DNA from: Sporobacter termitidis DSM 10068
GTDB taxonomy: Bacteria; Bacillota; Clostridia; Oscillospirales; Oscillospiraceae
Reading direction: 5' to 3'
Assembly (NCBI RefSeq): GCF_900130065.1
Contig: NZ_FQXV01000005.1
Coordinates: forward strand, 186,001 to 250,000
DNA: 64,000 nt
A program made the position numbers and the translations under genes. The notes under the pieces are model-generated. The model was not told the origin of the DNA and ran no database searches. It was given only the letters and a program-made list of their open reading frames with translations. The stretch's first letter is position 1. Every line of letters starts with the position of its first letter. Shown here piece by piece: positions 7,686 through 15,740 of the stretch.

Positions 7686-7735
7686 TTGACAGCATATACC
7701 CCCATAGGTATAATACATATACCCCCATATGTATA
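7686..7735 (+). promoter_or_regulatory. Promoter and two CsoR-type operators of the metal ATPase gene
   Basis: TTGACA (7686-7691), 17-bp spacer, TATAAT (7709-7714) is a consensus sigma-A promoter. Two near-identical 18-bp elements, TATACCCCCATAGGTATA (7695-7712) and TATACCCCCATATGTATA (7718-7735), cover the spacer/-10 and the start region. Their spacing of 23 bp start to start puts both on nearly the same helix face. Confidence 0.78.
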
Positions 7736-7752
7736 CCGAAGGAGTTGGACCA

Positions 7753-9606
7753 ATGCCTGATCTGATTAAGGACGAGGAAAAACGAACCGTCCTGTTTCTA
7801 GCCGTTTCCCTGCCCGCGCTGATCGTCAGCTTTTTTGACCTTGGAAAGCTGCCCGTGGACGCGGCGTGGCTCGCCATTGTGCTGTGCGGCATCCCGATCG
7901 TCAAGGGGGCCGTTGTCGGCCTTGTCACGAAATTCGATATCAAGGCGGACGTCCTTGTTTCCATCGCGCTGATCGCTTCCGTCGCCATCGGGCAGGTATT
8001 CGCGGCCGGCGAGGTGGCCTTTATCATGGCCCTCGGCGCCTGGCTGGAGAGCAGGACGGTGGCCAAGGCCCGGGCCGGGATCGAGAAGCTGGTCCATCTG
8101 ACGCCGACTGTCGCCAGAGTCGTCCGCGGCGAGGAGGAAACGGTCGTTCCGGCCGAGGAGGTCAAGCCCGGCGATATTCTCCGGGTGCTTGCCGGAGAGA
8201 CCGTCGCCGTGGACGGCGCCATCGTCGCGGGGCAAAGCTCCATCGACCAATCGGTCATGACGGGCGAGTCGCTGCCGGTGGACAAGAGCGCGGGCGACGA
8301 GGTATACAGCGGAACGGTCAATCAATTTGGCACCTTCGATATGGTCGCGCAGAAGGTCGGGGAGGACAGCGCCCTGCAGCGGATGATCCGGCTGGTGGAA
8401 TCGGCCGACGCCGGAAAGGCGAAAATCGTCGGCATCGCCGACCGCTGGGCGACCTGGATCGTGGTCACCGCGCTGCTGGCCGCCTTCGTCACATGGCTGG
8501 CGACCGGAGAAATCATCCGCTCGGTGACCATACTGGTCGTATTCTGCCCCTGCGCCCTGGTGCTGGCCACGCCCACGGCCATCATGGCCGGCATCGGCAA
8601 CGCCACTAAATACGGTATTCTTGTCCGGGTAGGAGACGCCCTGGAGCGGCTGGCGCAGGTCCGGCGCATCGCGTTTGACAAAACCGGCACGCTCACCTAC
8701 GGCAAGCCCGCCGTGACAAAAATCCGGAGCTGCGACCCGGCGCTGGACGAGGACGCGCTGCTGGGACTTGCCGCCATATCGGAGCTGCGCTCTGAGCACC
8801 CGCTGGGCAAAGCCGTCGTCGATTATTACAGGCAGACTGGCGGACGCCTGCCGGCGCAGCCGGAGGATTTCCGCCTGCTGGCCGGGCGCGGCGTGTACGC
8901 CGCCGTCGGCAATCAGGAGATATTTGCCGGCAACGAGGCGCTGATGGCGGAACAGGATATCCCCCTGCCGGAGGCGCTTGTTCAGGCCGCCGCCGAGGCG
9001 AAGGCGGAGGGCAGCACCGTGATTTACCTGGCGCGGAACAAAACCGCCGCCGGCATGCTGGCCCTGTCCGACACGCTGCGGTCCGACGCGGCAAAAACCG
9101 TGGAGGCCATTCATCAAACCGGCGTTCAGACAATTCTGCTCACGGGCGACGCGCCGCAAACGGCGTCCCATGTGGCGCGCCTGGCCGGCATCGCGGACAT
9201 GCGCGCCGGCTGCCTGCCGGAGGATAAGCTGGAAACGATCCGAGCGTATCAGAAGGGCGGCGAGCCCGTCTGCATGGTGGGCGACGGCATCAACGACGCG
9301 CCGGCGCTGAAAGCCGCCCACGTGGGCATCGCCATGGGCGGCATCGGCAGCGACATCGCCATCGACGCGGCCGATATCGTCCTTGTGGGCGACGATATCC
9401 GGGAAATCCCGCATCTGCTGAAGCTGGCGAAAAAGACGATGCGGACCATCAGGATCAACCTGACCGCCTCCATGGCGCTGAACGCCGTCGCCATCATCCT
9501 GGCGATCTCCGGGATACTGACCCCGGTTCTGGGCGCGCTCGTACATAACGCCGGCTCTGTCGCCGTGATCATCAATTCCTCCCTGCTGCTGAAGTGGCGG
9601 CGCTGA
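7753..9606 (+). CDS. Heavy-metal-transporting P1B-type ATPase (probably copper)
   Basis: Membrane pump of the P1B class, 617 aa. The actuator motif TGES is at ~170, the metal-binding CPC in transmembrane segment 6 at ~265, the phosphorylated Asp in DKTGT at ~309 and GDGIND at ~510. The C-terminal membrane pair ends in HNAGSVAVIINSS. There is no N-terminal HMA domain. The ATG at 7753 follows GAAGGAG; the ATG at 7729 lies inside an operator and is unlikely. CsoR control suggests Cu(I) export, although the C-terminal HN...NSS signature is also seen in Zn/Cd-type pumps, so metal preference remains open. Confidence 0.88.
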   Translation: MPDLIKDEEKRTVLFLAVSLPALIVSFFDLGKLPVDAAWLAIVLCGIPIVKGAVVGLVTKFDIKADVLVSIALIASVAIGQVFAAGEVAFIMALGAWLESRTVAKARAGIEKLVHLTPTVARVVRGEEETVVPAEEVKPGDILRVLAGETVAVDGAIVAGQSSIDQSVMTGESLPVDKSAGDEVYSGTVNQFGTFDMVAQKVGEDSALQRMIRLVESADAGKAKIVGIADRWATWIVVTALLAAFVTWLATGEIIRSVTILVVFCPCALVLATPTAIMAGIGNATKYGILVRVGDALERLAQVRRIAFDKTGTLTYGKPAVTKIRSCDPALDEDALLGLAAISELRSEHPLGKAVVDYYRQTGGRLPAQPEDFRLLAGRGVYAAVGNQEIFAGNEALMAEQDIPLPEALVQAAAEAKAEGSTVIYLARNKTAAGMLALSDTLRSDAAKTVEAIHQTGVQTILLTGDAPQTASHVARLAGIADMRAGCLPEDKLETIRAYQKGGEPVCMVGDGINDAPALKAAHVGIAMGGIGSDIAIDAADIVLVGDDIREIPHLLKLAKKTMRTIRINLTASMALNAVAIILAISGILTPVLGALVHNAGSVAVIINSSLLLKWRR

Positions 9607-9725
9607 ACAGCCGGAGAAAAGCCCGCTTCGCCGGCTTTGAAAGCAGCTGGCGGCAGAAATGAAATCCGCCGCCAGCCAGAATCCAGCCTTTTCCGACAGT
9701 TTGGGCCGGCGGGTTCGCCGGCAAG

Positions 9726-10148
9726 CTACGCGAGAGCTTTGCCTAACGCGACACAGGCCTTGCTCGCCTCCTCGTCGGGCGCTTCGTTGCATATGACGCT
9801 CTCGCCGGCCAGAATCGCGCCGTCGTCGGCGCACATTTTCTCCCAGTCCTTCATCCATTCTCCGTCGCCCCAGCCGTAGGAGCCGAACAGCGCGATCTTT
9901 TTGCCACGCAGCTTGCTCCGGCAAGAAGAAAACAGCGGCTCGAATTCCGTCTCCTCCAGCTGCTCGGCTCCCATGGACGGACAACCAAACGCGACCGCGT
10001 CGTATGAATCCATCAAACCGGCGGAAAATTCCGACGATGGATATATTGTGATTTCGGTACCCGCCGCCTTTGCGCCCTCGGCGACAAGGCTGGCCATTTT
10101 TTCGGTGTTACCCGTGCCGCTCCAATAGACGACCGCGATTTTACCCAT
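9726..10148 (-). CDS. Flavodoxin
   Basis: Short-chain flavodoxin, 140 aa, an FMN electron carrier that replaces ferredoxin when iron is scarce. The phosphate loop is SGTGNTE (residues ~10-16); the isoalloxazine loops are around GCPSMGAEQLEE and GSYGWGDGEWM. It is 31 bp downstream of the DUF3793 gene, in one unit. The palindromic operators upstream of that unit match the feo operators, which fits induction under iron limitation. That regulatory link is inferred. Confidence 0.9.
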   Translation of the reverse strand: MGKIAVVYWSGTGNTEKMASLVAEGAKAAGTEITIYPSSEFSAGLMDSYDAVAFGCPSMGAEQLEETEFEPLFSSCRSKLRGKKIALFGSYGWGDGEWMKDWEKMCADDGAILAGESVICNEAPDEEASKACVALGKALA

Positions 10149-10179
10149 GAAAATTACCTCTTTTCGTTGAAATTATTGA

Positions 10180-10728
10180 TCAGGCGGCAACGGTCAGCTG
10201 TGAAACCGACCTGCCGCAGGAAAACATTTTTTCGTAGATGCACCGGCACTTTTTATATTTCTCGAACAGCGCCGTCGCCGTATATTCATCGCTGTAAACC
10301 TTCCAGCAGCCGATGCATTTGCTGTTTTGGCCGGCGTTTTCGATGAAACCTGTGACATCCTCCAGCGGATAGCCCAGAAAGATGCCAATTTCATGAGGGA
10401 ATTCCCCGCCGGCGTCAAAGCGGCGCTTTAAATGCGCAAGACAATCGGCGGCAGCACCGGAACGATATCCGTACCGGGACAGGAATTCCGGCACGCCGTC
10501 CTTTCGCAGGTCCTCTTCCAGCCGCGATTTCCTGTAGACGTAAAGCAGGGCGCGGAACCCCTCGACCTTCAGCGCCTCGATGAAGACCCCTTTGCCGTTC
10601 AGCAGGCGGCCGCATGCCGCGAGGCTCCGCTCCAACCCGTCCTTGTCCGAAAAGGCGTAATTGAATAATCCTGCCGTCTTGATGCCCGCCAACGTCGGAG
10701 AACAATATCTGACGAGAAGCTGCTCCAT
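10180..10728 (-). CDS. DUF3793 family protein
   Basis: Protein of 182 aa that resembles the DUF3793 family of Firmicutes: an N-terminal LLVRYCSPTLAGIKTAGLFNY, a central KGVFIEAL...ALLYVYR segment, then PHEIGIFLGYPLEDV and CIGCWKVYSD. No catalytic motif is known for the family, but it often sits beside flavodoxin genes and in iron- or heme-related loci. A strong AAAGGAGGG lies before the ATG. It is the first gene of an operon with flavodoxin, preceded by a consensus promoter and two GTTAG-N6-CTAAC palindromes. Confidence 0.78.
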   Translation of the reverse strand: MEQLLVRYCSPTLAGIKTAGLFNYAFSDKDGLERSLAACGRLLNGKGVFIEALKVEGFRALLYVYRKSRLEEDLRKDGVPEFLSRYGYRSGAAADCLAHLKRRFDAGGEFPHEIGIFLGYPLEDVTGFIENAGQNSKCIGCWKVYSDEYTATALFEKYKKCRCIYEKMFSCGRSVSQLTVAA

Positions 10729-10783
10729 CCACGCCCTCCTTTAAAGGCATTACGGTTTTCTCAATTGCCCTGCCGCAGGGATT

Positions 10784-10823
10784 AATGTTAGAATTGTCTA
10801 ACATTAAGTTAGAGGTTTCTAAC
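10784..10823. promoter_or_regulatory. Tandem GTTAG-N6-CTAAC operators upstream of the DUF3793-flavodoxin operon
   Basis: Two palindromes: AATGTTAG-N6-CTAACATT (10784-10805, perfect) and GTTAG-N6-CTAAC (10808-10823). Start-to-start distance is 21 bp, i.e. two helical turns, as expected for two dimers on one face. They lie just downstream of the -10 box (10830-10835) on the minus strand, in a repressing position. Confidence 0.7.
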
Positions 10824-10829
10824 ATTTAC

Positions 10830-10858
10830 ATAATAGCAAACCCTATCCCGTTTGTCAA
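10830..10858 (-). promoter_or_regulatory. Sigma-A promoter of the DUF3793-flavodoxin operon
   Basis: On the minus strand TTGACA (10853-10858), 17-bp spacer, TATTAT (10830-10835). Confidence 0.75.
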
Positions 10859-10880
10859 GACAGTATCGCCGCCGAAAGAC

Positions 10881-11282
10881 CTATTCCGCCGCCGGTGCCT
10901 GAGTGCTCCTGTACGCGCTCATAAATTCCTGCATGGCGCGGATGGAGTCGCTGCTGATCACATGCTCGATGGCGCAGGCGTCCGTGTCGGACGTGTTGAA
11001 GTCCAATTTGAGCACATCCATAAAAAACTGTTGGATAGTATGGTGTTTATTCGAGGTGAACTCGGCCAGCTCCCGCCCCTCCGGCGTCAGGAAAATCTCG
11101 CCGTATTTTTCGTTTTTGATCAGGCCCTTGTCGGACAGCGTCGCCATGGCGCTGTTGGTGCTGGCTTTTGTAACGCCCAGCCGCTCGGCGATATCGGATA
11201 CCCGTGCGCCGGTTATTTCATTTGAAAGCTCATAGACCGCTTCAAGATAATTTTCCATGGTAAACGTCAGCTTATTCCCCAT
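10881..11282 (-). CDS. DtxR-family metal-dependent regulator
   Basis: Regulator of 133 aa with a DtxR/MntR-type winged HTH: FTMENYLEAVYELSNE, then VSDIAERLGVTKASTNSAMATLSDKGLI, then LTPEGRELAEF. The following helix contains HHTIQQFF and a Cys-Glu-His cluster (ACAIEHVIS) in the positions that bind Fe(II) or Mn(II) in this family. AGGAGGG precedes the ATG. It is next to the iron-type DUF3793-flavodoxin operon and is the better candidate for the repressor that reads the GTTAG-N6-CTAAC operators. It ends about 20 bp from the promoter of that operon. Confidence 0.85.
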   Translation of the reverse strand: MGNKLTFTMENYLEAVYELSNEITGARVSDIAERLGVTKASTNSAMATLSDKGLIKNEKYGEIFLTPEGRELAEFTSNKHHTIQQFFMDVLKLDFNTSDTDACAIEHVISSDSIRAMQEFMSAYRSTQAPAAE

Positions 11283-11397
11283 GCATTTCCCTCCTCATAA
11301 TTTCCGGCCGCCTTTGGCGCCGGGCGCTTTTCGATATCTTACAAGAGAAAAACCAGGCTGATTCAGATATTATATTCTTTTTTCATAATAAAATAAA

Positions 11398-11444
11398 GAG
11401 AAAAAAACGCCGATAGGCCAGAGCGCAACGCTGCCTCGGCGTTT
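11398..11444 (-). terminator. Terminator-like hairpin upstream of the DtxR-family gene
   Basis: On the minus strand AACGCCGA (arm 11436-11443) pairs with TCGGCGTT (11406-11413) around an inner GCG/CGC stem and is followed by a run of seven T. No minus-strand gene ends here, so it is either a leader attenuator of the DtxR gene or a barrier to antisense transcription. Confidence 0.4.
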
Positions 11445-11505
11445 GACAGCGGCGGGAGGTTATGCTAAATTTCTCTCAGGCGCTCTCATAACGGGAGGGG
11501 GTTTC

Positions 11506-12099
11506 ATGTCCGATTCAAATATAACGAGGCTGGCTTTTGCCGAAGCCTTAAAAAGGCTGATGACAAAGACAGACTTCGGCAAAATTTCCGTGAAGGATAT
11601 TGTGGATGACTGCGGACTGACAAGGCAGGCGTTCTATTATCATTTCAAAGACAAGTATGACCTGATGAACTGGATTTATTATACCGAGGCCGCTCGTTTC
11701 ATCAGTACCTGCGGCAATGTGGAGCATTGGATGGACGGTCTGGCCGATCTGTGCCGTTATATGCAGCAGAACAAGGCATTTTATATCAACGCCCTCAACA
11801 CCACCGGGCAAAATTCCTTTCAGGAATATCTGCACGATTATATCCGCGATATCTCCATATCCGTCATAGAAAACGCCCACCGCCGGGAATTCACGGAAGA
11901 GAAATGGGGCTTCGTCGTGGAATTCATATCGACCGCCTGCGTCGGCATGATGGTCCGGTGGGCCAACGACGGCATGAAGGAGGACCCGGGGGCGTATATC
12001 GCGAAGCTCCGCGGCATCTTTGACGGGAGCATTCTTCATGAGCTGGAGGGGCAGCCCGGGGAGACGCCGGCGGAGGATCGTGCCACGCCGGACCTTTAG
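11506..12099 (+). CDS. TetR-family regulator, DhaS-like
   Basis: TetR-type repressor, 197 aa. The N-terminal HTH is ITRLAFAEALKRLM, then KISVKDIVDDCGLTRQAFYYHF and KYDLMNWIYY, a pattern typical of the DhaS-like group. The C-terminal half contains FVVEFISTACVGMMVRW, a usual ligand/dimer helix. The ATG at 11506 follows GGGAGGGGG, so an upstream in-frame start at 11443 is unlikely. It is convergent, with overlapping ends, with the next gene, and probably controls the radical-SAM cluster. Confidence 0.82.
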   Translation: MSDSNITRLAFAEALKRLMTKTDFGKISVKDIVDDCGLTRQAFYYHFKDKYDLMNWIYYTEAARFISTCGNVEHWMDGLADLCRYMQQNKAFYINALNTTGQNSFQEYLHDYIRDISISVIENAHRREFTEEKWGFVVEFISTACVGMMVRWANDGMKEDPGAYIAKLRGIFDGSILHELEGQPGETPAEDRATPDL

Positions 12100-13133
12100 T
12101 CCGCGCCGCAGGGCCGCATACCGCGCAGTATTTCCAGCAACGGTTTCGTCAGCACGTCTTTTGCCCTGATGTACGCGCCGTAAAGCCACTGGGTCAGGTT
12201 GGCAGGCAGGCTGCCGCCGTCGGAGAAAATCTTTTGGTTGATATTTTGTATGTCGCGCTGCCACTCGAAAGTGAGCAGGGGCCGCCCCCGCTCTCCCCGC
12301 GTATGACAGGCGAAGTCGTACACGGCATCCCTGCACGCCTCCGGGACGCCTTCCTCGGCGATATACACGCCGAAAAGGCTGCCGGTGCCGATGGCGGCGC
12401 CGATATATTCCGGGGCGGTCACCAGCTTTGCGGTGTCCTCATTGTAGCGGACATGGTAACCGTACAGGCAGCGGTTTTTTCTCAGCAGCCGGTGCGCCTC
12501 GCCAATATCTCCGCGGTCAAAATCCGGGCCGTCCGACTGTACGGAGACCACCGCGTTATGGATTTTCCCGAGCGCTTCCGCTGTTTTTTCAGAGATCAGG
12601 GCGGCGGATACCTTTAAGATGAACAGGCATTCCTCGAAGCTTTTCGCAATATCGCATACGGCGGGGATGTCGCCCTTGTTTTGCGGACAGGCGATATAGG
12701 TATAAATCCCCAGCTCCCGCCCTTCTTTTATCAGCTGCCCCATCTGATGAAAATAATCGGGGCCGGGGTCGGAAATGTCGAATATCAAAAGCCACGGCAG
12801 GGGCAGCCCAAAGGAATCCCGCTTTTTTCGCAGCTTGCCGGCCCCGTAGATCAGGCTGCTGTAGCCCAGATTCAGGCCGACCTTTTTAATCGCGTCGTTA
12901 TTCACGTTGGAAACCATCCGCGCCACCAGCGCGTTGTAAGGGTTCCCGGGATTGGCGGCGATTTTTTTCGCCGTATTGAAAAACCACTCCTGGTTTTCGC
13001 CGTTTGAAAAAAGCAGACCCAGATCGATCAGATTTCTGATGCTTCGCCGCGTATTGCTTTTCATATCCTCCATCGCCTTGCTGACGGCAATATTGATCGT
13101 CTGCCTGACAAGCCGGTGTTCCATCTCCAACAT
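12096..13133 (-). CDS. Unknown protein, probable degenerate radical-SAM-fold companion
   Basis: A 345-aa protein without a recognised domain name. From about residue 95 (LPLPWLLIFDISDPGPDYF) to ~270, the order of segments parallels the radical SAM protein encoded divergently: a strand with PWLLIFD instead of PWAILMDPTSACNLKC, a turn where the SGGEP loop would be, VSVQSDGPDFDRGD against ISIEG...DFRRGE, and YHVRYNED against LCYTRYNTE. The CxxxCxxC cluster motif is absent. The N-terminal ~90 residues are helical. The ATG at 13133 has GAAAGGAG before it. It may be an inactive partner of the enzyme; this is inference from aligned motifs. Confidence 0.5.
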   Translation of the reverse strand: MLEMEHRLVRQTINIAVSKAMEDMKSNTRRSIRNLIDLGLLFSNGENQEWFFNTAKKIAANPGNPYNALVARMVSNVNNDAIKKVGLNLGYSSLIYGAGKLRKKRDSFGLPLPWLLIFDISDPGPDYFHQMGQLIKEGRELGIYTYIACPQNKGDIPAVCDIAKSFEECLFILKVSAALISEKTAEALGKIHNAVVSVQSDGPDFDRGDIGEAHRLLRKNRCLYGYHVRYNEDTAKLVTAPEYIGAAIGTGSLFGVYIAEEGVPEACRDAVYDFACHTRGERGRPLLTFEWQRDIQNINQKIFSDGGSLPANLTQWLYGAYIRAKDVLTKPLLEILRGMRPCGAD

Positions 13134-13182
13134 CAGCCAGCTCCTTTCGAAAAACGAAATAATCATCGCTTTTTCAATGTCT

Positions 13183-13325
13183 GGAATTCATTATATCATA
13201 GCTTTAAAAAGCTATGATATATGGCCGTTCGCGCTCGGAGAGCGCGAGGCCTTTAAATCTAAGCGCGTGAGCGCGCAGCGCTCGCATGCACGATATAATG
13301 AATTTTTAGAATTTATTATATCATA
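13183..13325. repeat. Noncoding palindromic repeat, copy 1
   Basis: A ~140-bp element with an internal hairpin (TATCATAGCTTT / AAAGCTATGATA), a conserved core containing GCGCTCGGAGAGCGCGAGGCC, and alternating GCGC runs. It is bordered by related copies of ATTCATTATATCAT at both ends. A second copy lies at 25531-25660 in the same orientation. It encodes nothing visible and resembles a small non-autonomous (MITE-like) or regulatory repeat. Confidence 0.75.
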
Positions 13326-13469
13326 AAATATATCCCGATGCCGAAACGGTCTCTATTGACAGACAGCCGCATATGTCAAGTTTTTTTACATATGCTACTT
13401 TTGTCTAAATACTCATAAAATTCGATATGGTACACTTCACCATAGATAATTTTAATTGGAGGCCGTATC

Positions 13470-14888
13470 ATGAACAAGATAATCGGTACCGCGGGAATGA
13501 AGCTGGCATATGGCTATCTGAATTCCAATCCCGAAAAGAATATTCCCAGACTTATGAATCTGGTAGACCGCATGGACAGAAAGAATACCATGGAAAAACA
13601 GCGCAAAACATGCCGTGCGGCCATCGAAGATAAAAACAACAACTGGTACAAACTGATTCTCAGCATGTGGCCTGACGTCGCCCCAGGTGTGCGGCGGGCT
13701 TTTTTTAATAACTTCATACTGAACGAAAACTTCATCGGCTTCCCTTTACAGGCGGCCAGCCGCGAAAAATACGGCTGCAACATCCCGTGGGCGATCCTGA
13801 TGGACCCCACCTCCGCCTGCAATCTCAAATGCACCGGCTGCTGGGCGGCCGAATACGGCAACAAGCTGTCGATGAGCTATGAAACGCTGGACGACATCAT
13901 CCGTCAGGGAAAAAAGCTGGGGGTATATCTTTTCATCTACTCCGGCGGGGAGCCGCTCGTACGCAAAGCCGATATCATACGCCTTTGTGAAAAGCACAGC
14001 GACTGCCAGTTTCTCGCGTTCACCAACGGCACGCTGATCGACGAGGCCTTTACCGACGAGATGCTGCGCGTTAAAAATTTCATTCCCGCCATCAGCATCG
14101 AGGGCTTTGAGGAGGCGACCGACTTTCGCCGGGGCGAGGGCACATATCAGGCGGTCGTCCGCGCGATGACGCTCCTCAAGCGGAAAAAACTCATCTTTGG
14201 CGCCTCCCTTTGCTATACGCGGTATAACACCGAGGTGATCGGCAGCGAGGAATTTTTTGATTTCCTCGTCGACCAGGGCGCGAAATTCGCGTGGTTTTTT
14301 ACCTATATGCCGGTGGGCGCCCACGCCGTGCCCGATCTGATGGTAACGCCGGAGCAGCGCGAGTTCATGTACCGGCAGATCCGCCATTTCCGCCAGACAA
14401 AGCCGCTGTTCACCATGGATTTCTGGAACGACGGCGAATATACCCAGGGCTGCATCGCCGGCGGACGCAGATACCTGCACATCAACGCCGCGGGCGACAT
14501 CGAGCCCTGCGCTTTTATCCACTACGCCGACTCCAGCATTTACAAAAAGACGCTGCTGGAGGCGCTGAAATCCCCCTTGTTTATGCAATACCATAAAAAT
14601 CAGCCCTTCAACGGCAACCACCTGCGCCCTTGCCCGCTGCTGGATAATCCGACGCGTCTCATAGAGATGGTGGAAGCAGCCGGCGCGGCGTCGACCGATT
14701 TCAGCGCGCCGGAAGACGTACGAAGACTTGGCGGCAAGTGCATGAGCGCCGCGGAAAAATGGGCCGTGACCGCGGACCGGCTGTGGGGCGAATCCCACAC
14801 CTGCGCCGGGTGCGCCGGGTGCGCTGGCTGCGCGGTACACGCCGAAGAGTCTGAAATAGCTGTTGAAGCGGAAACCGCCGCCGGCTGA
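13470..14888 (+). CDS. Radical SAM protein with Cys-repeat tail
   Basis: A 472-aa enzyme. Residues 1-100 are an all-helical N-terminal region. The radical SAM barrel follows with SACNLKCTGC (CxxxCxxC for the [4Fe-4S]-SAM cluster, residues ~114-121), YSGGEPL for SAM binding and ISIEG. A C-terminal region carries isolated Cys in GCIAGGRRYLHINAAGDIEPCAFIH and LRPCPLLD, like a SPASM/twitch auxiliary-cluster domain. The extreme C-terminus holds CAGCAGCAGC, then an acidic tail. The substrate is unknown. It is transcribed divergently from its degenerate companion and overlaps closely with the PF06541 gene. Confidence 0.85.
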   Translation: MNKIIGTAGMKLAYGYLNSNPEKNIPRLMNLVDRMDRKNTMEKQRKTCRAAIEDKNNNWYKLILSMWPDVAPGVRRAFFNNFILNENFIGFPLQAASREKYGCNIPWAILMDPTSACNLKCTGCWAAEYGNKLSMSYETLDDIIRQGKKLGVYLFIYSGGEPLVRKADIIRLCEKHSDCQFLAFTNGTLIDEAFTDEMLRVKNFIPAISIEGFEEATDFRRGEGTYQAVVRAMTLLKRKKLIFGASLCYTRYNTEVIGSEEFFDFLVDQGAKFAWFFTYMPVGAHAVPDLMVTPEQREFMYRQIRHFRQTKPLFTMDFWNDGEYTQGCIAGGRRYLHINAAGDIEPCAFIHYADSSIYKKTLLEALKSPLFMQYHKNQPFNGNHLRPCPLLDNPTRLIEMVEAAGAASTDFSAPEDVRRLGGKCMSAAEKWAVTADRLWGESHTCAGCAGCAGCAVHAEESEIAVEAETAAG

Positions 14889-14890
14889 AA

Positions 14891-15709
14891 ATGACGGTAA
14901 AATACTTTTTATGGTTTATCGCCTACAGTTTTCTGGGGTGGTTTTACGAGTCCGCCGTCTGCTCGCTGCATGACCGCCGCCTTGTCAACCGCGGTTTCCT
15001 GAACGGCCCCTTGTGCCCCGTGTACGGTTTTGGCGCCCTGGCCTCCATCCTCGTACTGGACCACAGGACGGACAATGTCCTCGTCCTGTACCTTGCCGGC
15101 ATGCTTTTGACCTGTACGGTCGAATATATCACCGCCGTGCTGCTTGAAAGGCTGTTCAACGCGAAATGGTGGGATTATTCAAAATACCGGTTCAACCTGA
15201 AGGGCCGGGTCAGTCTCTTGGGCGCCGTTGTTTTCGGGGCGCTGTCCGTGCTGCTGATCAAATATATCCACCCTCTTGCCGGCGGCCTGATCGACCGGCT
15301 GCCGGATTGGCTGCAGCTTGCCCTGGCGATTGGTTTGTTTGTGCTCGTCCTGGCGGACTTATACGTGACTGTGCGGCATCTCGTGAAGCTGAACGACAGG
15401 CTGAAGGAAATACAGGCGGCGATCAACGGCTTTTTGGAGCCCCATACAAGATGGGCCGGCGAGCTGAGAGACGCTCTGCTGAGCAGATTTGAGGAAAGCG
15501 ATTTTTACAACGATCGCATTAAAGCGCTGTTCAGCCTGAGCCGCATTCAAAACATGCGCCTCGTCAAGGCCTTTCCAAATCTGCGGTCTTTGAAATATAA
15601 CGACGCGCTCCAGCGGCTGAAGACCATGCTGGTGGGCAAGGGAAGCCCGCGGCAGCCGAGTGCCGAGACGGGCTGTGAAGAAGAAGTCAATATATCAAAA
15701 ACGGGCTGA
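14891..15709 (+). CDS. PF06541-type putative ABC transporter permease
   Basis: Membrane protein of 272 aa. The N-terminal part (residues 1-165) has 4-5 transmembrane helices with the family signature FIAYSFLGWFYES, RGFLNGPLCPVYGFGA and the WDYSKYRFNLKGRV loop. The C-terminal ~100 residues are cytoplasmic and basic. The family is annotated as putative type-IV ABC permease, but no ATPase is adjacent, so transport is not proven. It starts 2 nt after the radical SAM stop, which implies co-transcription and possible membrane association of the product or enzyme. Confidence 0.8.
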   Translation: MTVKYFLWFIAYSFLGWFYESAVCSLHDRRLVNRGFLNGPLCPVYGFGALASILVLDHRTDNVLVLYLAGMLLTCTVEYITAVLLERLFNAKWWDYSKYRFNLKGRVSLLGAVVFGALSVLLIKYIHPLAGGLIDRLPDWLQLALAIGLFVLVLADLYVTVRHLVKLNDRLKEIQAAINGFLEPHTRWAGELRDALLSRFEESDFYNDRIKALFSLSRIQNMRLVKAFPNLRSLKYNDALQRLKTMLVGKGSPRQPSAETGCEEEVNISKTG

Positions 15710-15730
15710 AATCTATCAGCCCGTTTTTTG
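15697..15730. terminator. Bidirectional terminator
   Basis: AAAACGGGCTGA / TCAGCCCGTTTT with a short loop and T-runs on both sides. It lies between the convergent PF06541 gene and the UroD-superfamily gene. Confidence 0.85.
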
Positions 15731-15740
15731 CCGAATGTCC

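Noticed and set aside
7798-9984. Long minus-strand frame opposite the P1B ATPase
   Set aside because: The plus strand carries all ATPase motifs plus promoter and operators; the minus frame has no recognisable domain.
10180-10728. Heme-degrading or nitroreductase enzyme for the DUF3793 gene
   Set aside because: No heme- or flavin-binding motif is visible; only the family-level name can be supported.
14799-14832. Possible CRISPR-like or microsatellite array in the radical SAM gene
   Set aside because: Only about three 9-bp units, no spacers; it is a short coding repeat.
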